In this document: in pieces, positions 1-7,204 of the stretch | Layout of the letters: each line of letters starts with the position of its first letter | Position numbering within the stretch: position 1 is the first letter of the stretch | Origin: CAYSSJ01 sp964433675 | GTDB taxonomy: Bacteria > Cloacimonadota > Cloacimonadia > Cloacimonadales > TCS61 | Length of the DNA: 64,000 nucleotides | Direction of reading: 5' to 3' | Assembly (NCBI GenBank): GCA_964433675.1 | Contig: CAYSSJ010000014.1 | Span: 5,938 to 69,937, forward strand | Notes under the pieces: model-generated | Told to the model about the DNA's origin: nothing | Database searches by the model: none | The model's input: only the letters and a program-made list of their open reading frames with translations | Made by a program: the position numbers and the translations under genes

Positions 1-757
1 TCACATCTCGGTCTCGGCGGTCATCGAAAAAGACGGTTTTCGTTCTACTGACCTTCTGTAGGTTTTCTATCGTATCTCTGAGTAAAGCAGCTTTTTCAAA
101 CTGATATCTCTCGGCATATTGATTCATTTCATCTTTCAGTTCTCTGATGATATCTTCGTTTCTACCTTTCAGGAAGCTTACCACTCTTTTAATCATTCGT
201 TTATATTCACTCTCACTGATCTTTCCCACACATGGGGCAGAGCATTTGTTTAGTTGATAATTAACACAAGCCCTCTCATAGTTTGTATTTTCGTCTATAA
301 CGCGTTTACAGGAGCGGATGGGAAATATCCAATTCAGAAGTCGCATCGTTTTTTTCAGAGCTCTCACATCTGTATAAGGTCCATAGTATCTGGATCCGTC
401 CTGAACTACATTTCTGGTGATAAAAATTCGTGGGAAAGCTTCGTTTGTGATTCTGATAAAGGGATACTGCTTATCATCCTTCAGATCTATATTGAATTTC
501 GGCTTGTATTTTTTGATCAGATTAGCTTCCAAGCGCAGAGCATCCTGTTCAGAATCGGTAATGATATAATCAAAATCTGCGATCTGAGAGACCAGTTTTT
601 TTGTTTTGGCATCCGGATTGCTCCCGAAATATGATCTAACGCGATATTTCAATACTTTCGCCTTGCCGATATAGATAATCTTACCATTGCTGTTTTTCAT
701 CAGATATACACCTGAAGATTCCGGCAGCATTGCTATTTTTTGCTTAATTTTTTCCAT
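1..757 (-). CDS. uvrC: Excinuclease ABC subunit C, N-terminal part (partial at window edge)
   Basis: Nucleotide excision repair nuclease that makes the dual incisions with UvrA and UvrB. Reading the minus strand from the ATG at 757 gives 252 residues without a stop before the left edge. The N-terminal GIY-YIG domain is clear (GVYLMKNSNGKIIYIGKA near residues 16-33), followed by the usual linker with Tyr-Gly-Pro-Tyr (residues about 115-118), the Cys-rich segment ERACVNYQLNKCSAPCVG, and a UVR-type helical stretch at the end. The start overlaps the last 25 bases of murJ, so the two genes are probably translated together. The RNase H-like catalytic half lies outside the window. The family call is secure. 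Confidence 0.95.
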   Translation of the reverse strand, partial: MEKIKQKIAMLPESSGVYLMKNSNGKIIYIGKAKVLKYRVRSYFGSNPDAKTKKLVSQIADFDYIITDSEQDALRLEANLIKKYKPKFNIDLKDDKQYPFIRITNEAFPRIFITRNVVQDGSRYYGPYTDVRALKKTMRLLNWIFPIRSCKRVIDENTNYERACVNYQLNKCSAPCVGKISESEYKRMIKRVVSFLKGRNEDIIRELKDEMNQYAERYQFEKAALLRDTIENLQKVSRTKTVFFDDRRDRDV

Positions 758-2298
758 AGTTTTCTTTTTATCTGCGAACTATATTCGATTTGCAACAATT
801 GGGTTCCCCCCATATAGACTATGAAGCTGATCAAACCTGCCAAGATAACTTTAACCAGAGCTTTTACAAAAGTATCGGCTAAGTACAGATGATTGGCGAT
901 GATCAGCAAACCATAGATCAGTATAGACAAGAGCAGGATTTTCGCCACGGTTTTTTTGATCTTGGGAAATCTGATCTGGGGTATATGCTTCTTAAGCAGC
1001 AAAAACAAAATTATAACATGTGCCAAAGCCGAAAGTGAAGTAGCCAAAGCCAACCCGGCATGAGCCATAAATCGCATCAAAATAATATTGAGTACCACAT
1101 TAACCACCACGATGACAGCGGATATTTTAACCGGAGTTTTGGTATCTTTGTTAGCATAAAAAAGTGGGATAAGCAATCTGGAAATACTGTAGAAAACCAA
1201 TCCGACCGAATAGAACAATAGCGCCCTATAAGTCATATCAAGAGAGTTTAGATCGAAAGCACCCCTCAGGAAGAGGATCCTGATGAGATCACGGCCCAAA
1301 CCGGCAATAAGAGCTGTTATCGGGATCATGATATAGCATAAGGTGATAATAGAGAATCGCAGACTATCCTGCAGCTGCTGCCATTTTTGTTTGCTGATAT
1401 ACTGGGAGAACATAGGCAACACAGCTACACTGGCAGAGATCCCGATGATTCCCAAAGGAAGCTGCATCAATCTGTTGCCGTAATTGAGCGCAGCTATGCT
1501 ACCGGTTACCAAAAGCGAAGCGAGAATGATATCCACAGCCAGATTGATCTGCCTGATAGCCAATCCGATCACGCCGGGAATGAAACGACGCCATACTGCT
1601 TTGATAGCTTCACTCTCCACTCTGAAGATAAGGCGGATCGAATATCCGATCTTGCGCAGAAGCGGCATGTTGATGATAACCTGCAAGAAGCCGCCTATGA
1701 CGACACAAATAGCTATTATCATCACATTATTCTCCAAAGCAGAGCGCTCATAGAATAGCGCAATGAACCCGAATCCACCGATGATCGCCACATTTAAAAG
1801 TGCCGAGCTCAGTCCAGGGATAAAGAAATAATCATGTGAATTCAATATAGCGATCATAGTTGATGATAAGCCGATCAAGAGCAGATATGGGAACATCACT
1901 CTTGCCAATCTCACCGTAAGCTCATGCGTAGTCTCATCGAATCCGGGAGCGAGGATCTTCACAATCAGCGGTGCCAACAGTATCCCGATCAGACATAAGA
2001 TCAGGAGCAGTAATAGTAACAAAGAGAGAACATTGAGGGCAAATTTGATCTGCTGCTTTTTACCGCGTTTGATACCGATCTCGTTGTATAGCGGCACAAA
2101 AGCGGCTGAGAGTGCACCTTCACCAAAAAGTTTTCTGAGTAGATTGGGAATTTGGTATCCTACCTGAAAAGCATCTGCCACATAGGTAGTACCAAAAAAT
2201 CCTGTGATCAGAATATCGCGCCCCAATCCAAATATACGACTGATGAATACAGCAACGGACATCGAGCCTATGTTCTTGGCTAACTTAGTTTTACTCAT
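733..2298 (-). CDS. murJ: Lipid II flippase MurJ
   Basis: Moves the lipid-linked peptidoglycan precursor across the inner membrane. The 521-residue length and about 14 hydrophobic segments fit the MOP-superfamily MurJ/MviN proteins. Diagnostic stretches are visible at the N-terminus: SRIFGLGRD, ADAFQVGYQIPNLLRKLFGEGA and AAFVPLYNE (residues about 20-75). The gene lies apart from the dcw cluster at 21-38 kb and overlaps uvrC downstream. A weak purine-rich region precedes the ATG at 2298. Confidence 0.94.
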   Translation of the reverse strand: MSKTKLAKNIGSMSVAVFISRIFGLGRDILITGFFGTTYVADAFQVGYQIPNLLRKLFGEGALSAAFVPLYNEIGIKRGKKQQIKFALNVLSLLLLLLLILCLIGILLAPLIVKILAPGFDETTHELTVRLARVMFPYLLLIGLSSTMIAILNSHDYFFIPGLSSALLNVAIIGGFGFIALFYERSALENNVMIIAICVVIGGFLQVIINMPLLRKIGYSIRLIFRVESEAIKAVWRRFIPGVIGLAIRQINLAVDIILASLLVTGSIAALNYGNRLMQLPLGIIGISASVAVLPMFSQYISKQKWQQLQDSLRFSIITLCYIMIPITALIAGLGRDLIRILFLRGAFDLNSLDMTYRALLFYSVGLVFYSISRLLIPLFYANKDTKTPVKISAVIVVVNVVLNIILMRFMAHAGLALATSLSALAHVIILFLLLKKHIPQIRFPKIKKTVAKILLLSILIYGLLIIANHLYLADTFVKALVKVILAGLISFIVYMGGTQLLQIEYSSQIKRKLWKKLSKK

Positions 2299-2456
2299 CT
2301 ATCATCTTCCTATCTCTCCCTTTTGTAGTATAATTTATTTTTTTCGGATTTATTGTCCATAATTTCTCTGAAGAAACTTTTTGCTTTACACGAAAACAGC
2401 CTTATTTTGATATGTGATATGTCTGATTATTGTTAGTTCTTTATAGCCATATAGAC

Positions 2457-2813
2457 GGGGGTGACATGGTTTCGACAAAGATAAAGAGGATTGTCGATGC
2501 ATGCCGAGGAGATCACCTACTCGTTAATCACGGTGGTGCAAAATGTAAATGCAAACGATAACTTTGCATTAGCTGCCTAAAAGTCAGCTACGCTCCTGAT
2601 TATCTTGCTGTCGGATAATTAGTGAGTGTCATATTTTGACAGCTATGATCGGAATTTCTCCTGCGGTTCCGATCGAGACTAAAGCAGGATAGTTTCGGAT
2701 CAGGTTTTGATCATTTTCCCCTCCAGGAACGAAGCTTAAAAAAATGACTAAGCATGTAGATTCGGCTTTTGGCTTATCTTTGGACACGGGTTCGATTCCC
2801 GTCACCTCCACCA
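2457..2813 (+). ncRNA. ssrA: Transfer-messenger RNA (tmRNA)
   Basis: Rescues stalled ribosomes by trans-translation. The 5' end GGGGGTG (2457-2463) pairs with CACCTCC (2803-2809) to form the tRNA-like acceptor stem, followed by discriminator A and an encoded CCA (2811-2813). The T-arm GGGTTCGATTCCC is at 2788-2800. The tag frame begins at GCA 2551 and reads ANDNFALAA before TAA at 2578-2580, a typical proteolysis tag ending in ALAA. The 357-nt single-piece layout is the standard form. The RNA is followed within a few bases by the repeat-flanked GIY-YIG unit described below. Confidence 0.97.
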
Positions 2814-2913
2814 TTCTTCGTTCCGAATAAATTCGGAACTTCGAATGGCTTGCCAGATGAAAGAGATTTATCTGAGTCTCGTTTTAATAAAGAGTTAAGA
2901 ACGAAGAATGGTG
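2809..2913. repeat. 15-bp perfect inverted repeat that includes the tmRNA 3' CCA
   Basis: CACCATTCTTCGTTC at 2809-2823 spans the end of the tmRNA and its trailer. Its exact reverse complement is at 2899-2913. The 75 bases between hold most of the first 67-bp direct repeat. A transcript running through ssrA could fold so that the mature 3' end is paired. Confidence 0.85.
2819..2885. repeat. 67-bp direct repeat, left copy (flanks GIY-YIG gene)
   Basis: Matches 3240-3306 at 64 of 67 positions by eye. Both copies begin with CGTTCCGAATAAATTCGGAAC, in which GTTCCGAA-TAAA-TTCGGAAC (2820-2839) is a perfect 8-bp hairpin with a 4-base loop. The copy starts six bases after the tmRNA CCA. The pair bounds the small nuclease gene like the ends of a mobile or recombining unit. 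Confidence 0.9.
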
Positions 2914-2988
2914 TGCTCCGAAGCTCTCTTTCTGCTTCTCTTTCAAGTAAAGCGAAGGAGTACATTCTTCTTGCTGAGGAGTGGCAAT

Positions 2989-3237
2989 ATGTATTTCACT
3001 TACATAATTAGAAGCATTTCGTATCCGAGGAAAACTTATATCGGATTCACTACAAATATCGAAAACAGATTGAAATATCATAATCAAGGTAGAGTGCCCT
3101 CCACAAAAAATTTTGTCCCTTGGAAAGTGGAGTTCTATGCTGCCTTTTCGGATAGATTGTCTGCTATGCGTTTTGAACAGTACTTAAAAAGTGCGTCTGG
3201 CAAAGCTTTCTCCTCAAAACATTTTGGCATCAGATAA
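2989..3237 (+). CDS. Small stand-alone GIY-YIG nuclease (UPF0213/YhbQ-like)
   Basis: An 82-residue protein made of one GIY-YIG domain: YFTYIIRSISYPRKTYIGFT at the start holds the two catalytic Tyr strands, then the helix with Arg (NIENRLKYHNQG), KNFVPWKVEFYAAF, and the family-typical C-terminus SAMRFEQYLKSASGKAF. The start at 2989 is set by GAGGAG at 2976-2981; a longer reading from 2908 would run through structured repeat DNA. Small nucleases of this type are often multicopy in bacterial genomes and their job is poorly known. Here the gene is enclosed by 67-bp direct repeats immediately behind ssrA, which suggests a mobile or domesticated unit. The UvrC GIY-YIG domain at 0.7 kb is only a distant relative. 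Confidence 0.85.
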   Translation: MYFTYIIRSISYPRKTYIGFTTNIENRLKYHNQGRVPSTKNFVPWKVEFYAAFSDRLSAMRFEQYLKSASGKAFSSKHFGIR

Positions 3238-3239
3238 AT

Positions 3240-3306
3240 CGTTCCGAATAAATTCGGAACTTCGAATGGCTTGCCCGATGAAAGAGATTGATCTGAGACT
3301 CGTTTT
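3240..3306. repeat. 67-bp direct repeat, right copy
   Basis: Second copy of the repeat at 2819-2885, differing at three positions seen by eye (A/C, T/G, T/A). It carries the same 8-bp hairpin at 3241-3260 and begins three bases after the nuclease stop codon. Confidence 0.9.
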
Positions 3307-3312
3307 TGTATT

Positions 3313-3347
3313 AAAAAAAGGCAGATTCATATCTGCCCTTTTTTTTT
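3313..3347. terminator. Bidirectional rho-independent terminator
   Basis: Stem GGCAGAT (3320-3326), loop TCAT and ATCTGCC (3331-3337) are flanked by A7 on the left and a T run on the right, so it can stop transcripts on both strands. It serves the ssrA/GIY-YIG side and the convergent lipoprotein gene ending at 3362. Confidence 0.88.
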
Positions 3348-3361
3348 ATCATTTTAACCAA

Positions 3362-3793
3362 TTAACTCATAGGCAATAAATTGGCATGAGCTATCCACTT
3401 CCAGCCTTGGGGAGTTTTGTTGAAAACCGTTAAACGAGCAGATTTCCGGGTGTAAGTTTCGCCCTCAATCGTTTCGGTTACATTAACAAAGTAAGATACA
3501 TTCAGAGTATTATTATTTCTTGTTACGATAAAATCCGTTAACTCATATTCGCCCATATTCAATTTTTCCAATAGCTCCAGTTCTTCGGATTTATTGCGAG
3601 CACCATCTTGATGAGCAGATTGAAAAGCAGGATCAAGTAAATCATCCAGATAATCGAGATTGGCAGATTGCATTGCATCCCAAAGCTCCCTAACCATAGC
3701 TTCCCCATCGACTTCTTCCGGTTGTTTCTCACAGGCGATGAAACTCAGTGTGATAGCTGTCGTGACAATAATAACAAGCATTAACTTCTTCAT
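3362..3793 (-). CDS. Lipoprotein with NTF2/SnoaL-like (DUF4440-type) domain
   Basis: 143 residues. The signal peptide ends in a lipobox LSFIAC with Cys21, so export and lipid anchoring are expected. The rest (VRELWDAMQSANLDYLDDLL, then alternating beta strands ending GWKWIAHANLL) resembles the NTF2-like fold used by SnoaL/DUF4440 proteins, which bind small ligands or are non-enzymatic. The start is at ATG 3793 rather than the in-frame ATG at 3862, because AAAGGAG sits just upstream and the signal peptide begins there. No specific function can be read. Confidence 0.75.
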   Translation of the reverse strand: MKKLMLVIIVTTAITLSFIACEKQPEEVDGEAMVRELWDAMQSANLDYLDDLLDPAFQSAHQDGARNKSEELELLEKLNMGEYELTDFIVTRNNNTLNVSYFVNVTETIEGETYTRKSARLTVFNKTPQGWKWIAHANLLPMS

Positions 3794-4251
3794 AATTTCT
3801 CCTTTGCGTTTTTTTAATAACGAATCCAAGACTCTTTTTTGCAATCTTCTGTCAAGCAACAAATTATACTCAAAAATAAATGCTGCATTGCGATCAAACT
3901 AATCATTCCGATAGACAGCTTCAGGGGACATATTTTCAATAGCCAAGGTTATGTTATACTTGTTCAATATCCAAGAATTTTATGTTTTATAAACTATGCG
4001 AAACTAAAAAAATTGACACAAAATTAAGCGGGAATTTTTTGACTCAAAATTTTGATAAAAGGGGGTAGATAAGATGTTCGATAAATTCAAGAGATGCGAA
4101 GATTTATTCGACTTTGTCTATCGTCTTTTCATCCGCTTTTTCCCCACGATGTCCAAAGGAGAATTTTTGGTAGAAGTTTGCGCTTTTACCTCCACATTGA
4201 GTTAGAAGCAAACTCTTTACTCATACATAATAAACAAAAACGGAGGTAAAA
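3794..4251. other. AT-rich divergent intergenic region before the polyamine operon
   Basis: Holds the control region for the lipoprotein gene (minus) and speD (plus). A perfect TTGACA is present at 4013-4018, but no convincing -10 box lies at the right distance. The only coding candidate is the 43-codon frame at 4074-4205. No known riboswitch class was recognised. Confidence 0.5.
4074..4205 (+). CDS. Possible 43-residue leader ORF upstream of speD
   Basis: ATG 4074 to TAG 4205, preceded by AAAAGGGGG eight bases upstream, a plausible ribosome site. The peptide starts MFDKFKRCEDLFDFVYRLF and resembles nothing I know. It ends 46 bases before speD. It could be a regulatory leader for polyamine synthesis, as upstream ORFs control AdoMet decarboxylase in eukaryotes, but this is an analogy only. 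It may equally be a chance frame. Confidence 0.3.
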   Translation: MFDKFKRCEDLFDFVYRLFIRFFPTMSKGEFLVEVCAFTSTLS

Positions 4252-4647
4252 ATGCAGGCTTTAGGAAAGCAAATACTCGTTGAATTTTATCGATGCAACG
4301 GGAATATATTGAAAGACACAAGACAAATTGAGAGTTACATGGTTGCAGCCTGTAATCTGGCAAAGGCAACTGTGGTAAGCAATACATTTCACGAATTCAG
4401 TCCCTACGGCGTTAGCGGAGTGGTAGTGATAGCCGAATCGCATGTAGCTATCCACACCTGGCCGGAATACAACTATGCCGCAGTGGATATCTTCACCTGC
4501 GGAGATACGATCGATCCGTGGGTTATCTACAAATTTCTCGAGGAGAAGTTTGAATCTGCTCAATCGAGCATGATGGAGCTAAAAAGAGGGCTTTTTGATA
4601 TCAGCGACAGCAAATTGCACCATAAACCGATGGAAAATGCGGTTTAG
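4252..4647 (+). CDS. speD: S-adenosylmethionine decarboxylase proenzyme
   Basis: Makes decarboxylated AdoMet, the aminopropyl donor for SpeE. At 131 residues it is the short prokaryotic class 1B form. The self-cleavage site is Glu62-Ser63 in AESHVAIHTWPE; Ser63 becomes the pyruvoyl group, and His68 and Cys83 (FTCG) occupy the known processing and catalytic positions of this class. GGAGG lies six bases before the ATG. It is the first gene of a tight four-gene polyamine operon; the next gene's ribosome site overlaps its stop codon. Confidence 0.96.
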   Translation: MQALGKQILVEFYRCNGNILKDTRQIESYMVAACNLAKATVVSNTFHEFSPYGVSGVVVIAESHVAIHTWPEYNYAAVDIFTCGDTIDPWVIYKFLEEKFESAQSSMMELKRGLFDISDSKLHHKPMENAV

Positions 4648-4657
4648 GGAGGCGACT

Positions 4658-5125
4658 ATGATGGTACATACACCGACCAAATACTTCTTTGCCAAAGGAT
4701 ACTCCGAAGGAGAGACAAAGTTGAACTCATTCGACAACGCTCTGCTAAAAGCCGGAGTCGGCGACACCAATCTGATCCGATTGAGCAGTATAGTGCCACC
4801 CAATTGCCAACCGGTCGAACCTATCAAACTACCGGGCGGAGCTTTGATTCCAGTTGCCTATTCAGCTCTTACTTCGGATGATCCGGGGACTATAATCTCC
4901 GCCTCAGTAGCTATCGGCATCCCAAGAGATGAGACTCTGGCAGGAGTAATCATGGAGTATTCGGACAAAAACAGACCGGATGAAGTAGAAGCTAAGACAA
5001 GACAAATGGTAGTGGATGCATTCGCATTTAGAAAAAGAGAACTCAAAGAGATAAAATCCATCGTGATCTCGACTGAAGTAGAGAATATCGCCACTGTTTT
5101 TGCCGGCATTGTCTTGTGGTATTGA
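4658..5125 (+). CDS. pdaD: Pyruvoyl-dependent arginine decarboxylase
   Basis: Converts arginine to agmatine using a self-made pyruvoyl group instead of PLP. About 155 residues, with the archaeal/chlamydial PdaD pattern: TPTKYFFAKGYSEGETKLNS, then LSSIVPPN with the Ser-Ser cleavage site (residues about 43-44), KLPGGALIPVAYSALTSD and GIPRDETLAGVIMEY. AGGGAGG at 4646-4652 serves either ATG 4658 or ATG 4661; the longer upstream frame would overlap speD and is not used. Position between speD and speE, with speB following, fits the arginine-agmatine-putrescine route. Confidence 0.95.
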   Translation: MMVHTPTKYFFAKGYSEGETKLNSFDNALLKAGVGDTNLIRLSSIVPPNCQPVEPIKLPGGALIPVAYSALTSDDPGTIISASVAIGIPRDETLAGVIMEYSDKNRPDEVEAKTRQMVVDAFAFRKRELKEIKSIVISTEVENIATVFAGIVLWY

Positions 5126-5142
5126 GAGCATGGGAGGCTAAT

Positions 5143-5985
5143 ATGGAACTATGGTACACCGAGAAACATACGCCTTCCAGTGGTTTGACAATGAAAGTAT
5201 CGCAAACTCTATACAAACAGAAGAGTGAGTATCAGGATTTGACTATCTTGCAAACTGAAGATTTTGGCAAAGTAATGCTGCTCGATGGCTTGATCATGTT
5301 AACCGAAAAGGACGAATTCGTTTATCATGAGATGATCTCTCACATAGCTATGTACACACATCCGCATCCGAAAAAGGTTCTCATAATCGGCGGTGGGGAT
5401 GGTGGTACTCTGCGGGAAGTAACGAAACACAAAAGTGTGGAATGCGCTACATTGGTAGAAATAGATGAGATGGTGATAAATGCTTCCAAACAGTACTTCC
5501 CAAAATTAGCTGCCGGTTTCAGTGCGGATAATGCTAAAGTTCTCACTGAAGATGGGATCAGATTTGTGCATACTACCAAAGAGAGATTCGATGTGATTAT
5601 CATAGATTCCACCGATCCGATCGGACCCGCCGAAGGTCTTTTTCACAAAGATTTTTATCGGAGTTGTATGGAAATTCTTACTGATGAGGGGATATTGGTA
5701 GCACAATCTGAATCACCGTTTATTCCCATTTATGCGCAAGTCATCAGCAATGTGCAAAGAGATCTCGGGGCGCTCTTTCCCATCACAAAACTCTATCTCG
5801 CTGCTATCCCGACTTATCCATCCGGATTGTGGAGCTTCTCGATTGCCAGTAAAAAACATGACCCGGAAAATGAGTTCGATATCGAGCAGATAGACGAAGC
5901 TAATCTTGAATTGTCTTACTATAATGCCGAGATCCATCGAGCTTGTTTTGCGTTGCCAAATTTCGTGGGGAAAATGCTGGTATGA
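5143..5985 (+). CDS. speE: Polyamine aminopropyltransferase (spermidine synthase)
   Basis: Transfers the aminopropyl group from decarboxylated AdoMet to putrescine. 280 residues, normal length. Family marks are LWYTEKHTPSSGLTMKV at the N-terminus, the nucleotide-binding GGGDGGTLREV (about residue 84), EIDEMVI, and the gatekeeping DSTDPIGPAEGLF. The start at 5143 is chosen because GGGAGG lies at 5132-5137. The stop overlaps the speB start (ATGA), indicating translational coupling. Confidence 0.96.
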   Translation: MELWYTEKHTPSSGLTMKVSQTLYKQKSEYQDLTILQTEDFGKVMLLDGLIMLTEKDEFVYHEMISHIAMYTHPHPKKVLIIGGGDGGTLREVTKHKSVECATLVEIDEMVINASKQYFPKLAAGFSADNAKVLTEDGIRFVHTTKERFDVIIIDSTDPIGPAEGLFHKDFYRSCMEILTDEGILVAQSESPFIPIYAQVISNVQRDLGALFPITKLYLAAIPTYPSGLWSFSIASKKHDPENEFDIEQIDEANLELSYYNAEIHRACFALPNFVGKMLV

Positions 5986-6833
5986 TCGAATCGAGAAACT
6001 ATCTGGATTTTGAATGCAGTTACCTTGATGCAAAAGTAGTATTTTTGGGAATACCGTTCGACGGTACCAGCAGTTTCAGACCCGGCAGTAGATTTGCACC
6101 TTCAGCTATCCGTCAATATTCTGTAGGATTGGAATCCTATTCTCCCTATTTCGATAGATCACTGACGGATTGTTATGTGCATGATATGGGAGACCTTTCC
6201 CTACCGTTTGGCAACACAAAAAGGGTAATTGAAATCATCGAAACGCAGATCTCTAAGATATTAGAAGATGATAAGAAAGTCCTCGCTTGCGGTGGTGAAC
6301 ATCTGATCTCCTATCCTATTCTGAAGAGTTATGCAAAGAAATATGAAAATCTACACTTGCTCCATTTCGATGCTCATGCCGATCTTAGAACCGATTATCT
6401 CGGTGAGAGGTGTTCTCATGCCAGTGTGATCAGATTGGTAACCGAAGTCATCTCACCAAACCGGATTTTTCAGTTCGGGATCAGATCGGGCGAAAAAGAT
6501 GAATTCGAATATGCCAAGGCAAATACAAGATTTTATCCTTTCGATTTACAAAAAGTCGGTCATGCTCTATCAGCTATTCCACCACAAGCACCTGTTTATA
6601 TCAGTCTGGACTTGGATATTCTGGATCCCTCTGTGCTGCCGGCTACAGGCACTCCTGAACCGGGCGGTGTATATTTTAATGAGCTATTAGAAGCTACGAG
6701 GAAACTAAAACAGCTCAATGTGGTAGGCATAGATGTGGTCGAATTGGCGCCGGATTACGATAGCTCCGGTGTCTCAAACATTGTGGCTGCCAAACTGATC
6801 AGGGAACTTACTTTCTTGATATCTCCTATCTAA
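5982..6833 (+). CDS. speB: Agmatinase (ureohydrolase family)
   Basis: Hydrolyses agmatine to putrescine and urea in a two-manganese site. 283 residues. Metal-ligand motifs are GGEH (His107), HFDAHADLR (Asp130, His132, Asp134) and SLDLDILDPS (Asp210, Asp212). It starts at the ATG overlapping the speE stop. Its place in a pdaD/speD/speE operon supports agmatine rather than arginine as substrate. Its last bases overlap the convergent 55-residue gene at 6826. Confidence 0.94.
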   Translation: MIESRNYLDFECSYLDAKVVFLGIPFDGTSSFRPGSRFAPSAIRQYSVGLESYSPYFDRSLTDCYVHDMGDLSLPFGNTKRVIEIIETQISKILEDDKKVLACGGEHLISYPILKSYAKKYENLHLLHFDAHADLRTDYLGERCSHASVIRLVTEVISPNRIFQFGIRSGEKDEFEYAKANTRFYPFDLQKVGHALSAIPPQAPVYISLDLDILDPSVLPATGTPEPGGVYFNELLEATRKLKQLNVVGIDVVELAPDYDSSGVSNIVAAKLIRELTFLISPI

Positions 6834-6993
6834 AGAAATTCTGTTGATGCTTTTTCTTGCTTTTTCTATCTTCTATATAAGCACCATCTTGTTTGTGCTG
6901 TTCCCGTTTTTCCAAAGCTTCTTTGATATCATCAGTACGAAGCAGGACTTGTTTCTTCTGATTATAAACCGTGTAACGCTCTTTTGCTTTCAT
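6826..6993 (-). CDS. Small basic/charged hypothetical protein (55 aa)
   Basis: A complete frame from ATG 6993 to TAG 6826 with an excellent ribosome site (AGGAGG five bases before ATG). The peptide begins MKAKERYTVYNQKKQVLLRT and continues with a charged helix (DDIKEALEKREQHKQDGAY) and a Lys-rich tail. It has no membrane segment or signal and I do not recognise a family. It converges on speB with an 8-base overlap. Ribosome site and ordinary codon use make it likely real. Confidence 0.65.
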   Translation of the reverse strand: MKAKERYTVYNQKKQVLLRTDDIKEALEKREQHKQDGAYIEDRKSKKKHQQNFFR

Positions 6994-7054
6994 AATTCCT
7001 CCTGAAAAAAATATAGTTCTGTATGAGATAAATGCAATTATTTTGTTTTTTAAC

Positions 7055-7084
7055 TTGCCCTCAGAGAAATGATATATATATTAT
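7055..7084 (+). promoter_or_regulatory. Probable promoter for the small ORF / lipoprotein / LysM genes
   Basis: TTGCCC at 7055-7060 and TATTAT at 7079-7084 with an 18-bp spacer, about 20 bases upstream of the first ribosome site. This is a reasonable sigma-70 match seen by eye only. Confidence 0.45.
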
Positions 7085-7105
7085 GCATATCAAGGAGGAG
7101 AAAAA

Positions 7106-7183
7106 ATGTTGATATTAAATATGTTTATACTTGACAAGGAAAAAGGTGTTTTGATATTTAGTAAAAATAGATCATTAAAGTAA
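7106..7183 (+). CDS. Putative 25-residue peptide ahead of the lipoprotein gene
   Basis: ATG 7106 to TAA 7183, preceded by AAGGAGGAG, one of the strongest ribosome sites in the window. The peptide starts MLILNMFILDKEKGVLIFSK and is hydrophobic then basic. It lies directly before the lipoprotein gene at 7205, which has its own AAAGGAG. It may be a leader peptide or a small protein; coding status is uncertain. Confidence 0.4.
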   Translation: MLILNMFILDKEKGVLIFSKNRSLK

Positions 7184-7204
7184 ATCACGAAAAGGAGATT
7201 GTAT

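Noticed and set aside
254..634. 126-codon plus-strand frame
   Set aside because: Lies opposite uvrC, whose GIY-YIG and Cys motifs are clear on the minus strand.
2629..2965. Minus-strand frames over the tmRNA (starting MVEVTGIEPV) and the repeat
   Set aside because: They are antisense readings of the tmRNA T-arm and acceptor end, a well-known false gene type.
2908..2988. Longer N-terminus for the GIY-YIG protein
   Set aside because: Runs through palindromic DNA and has no ribosome site; the domain starts at 2989.
2809..3306. Possible group I intron with a GIY-YIG homing gene in ssrA
   Set aside because: The tmRNA is complete and uninterrupted; the nuclease lies after the CCA end, and no intron core was seen.
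4013..4045. Sigma-70 promoter for speD
   Set aside because: TTGACA is perfect but no -10 hexamer lies 16-19 bases downstream.
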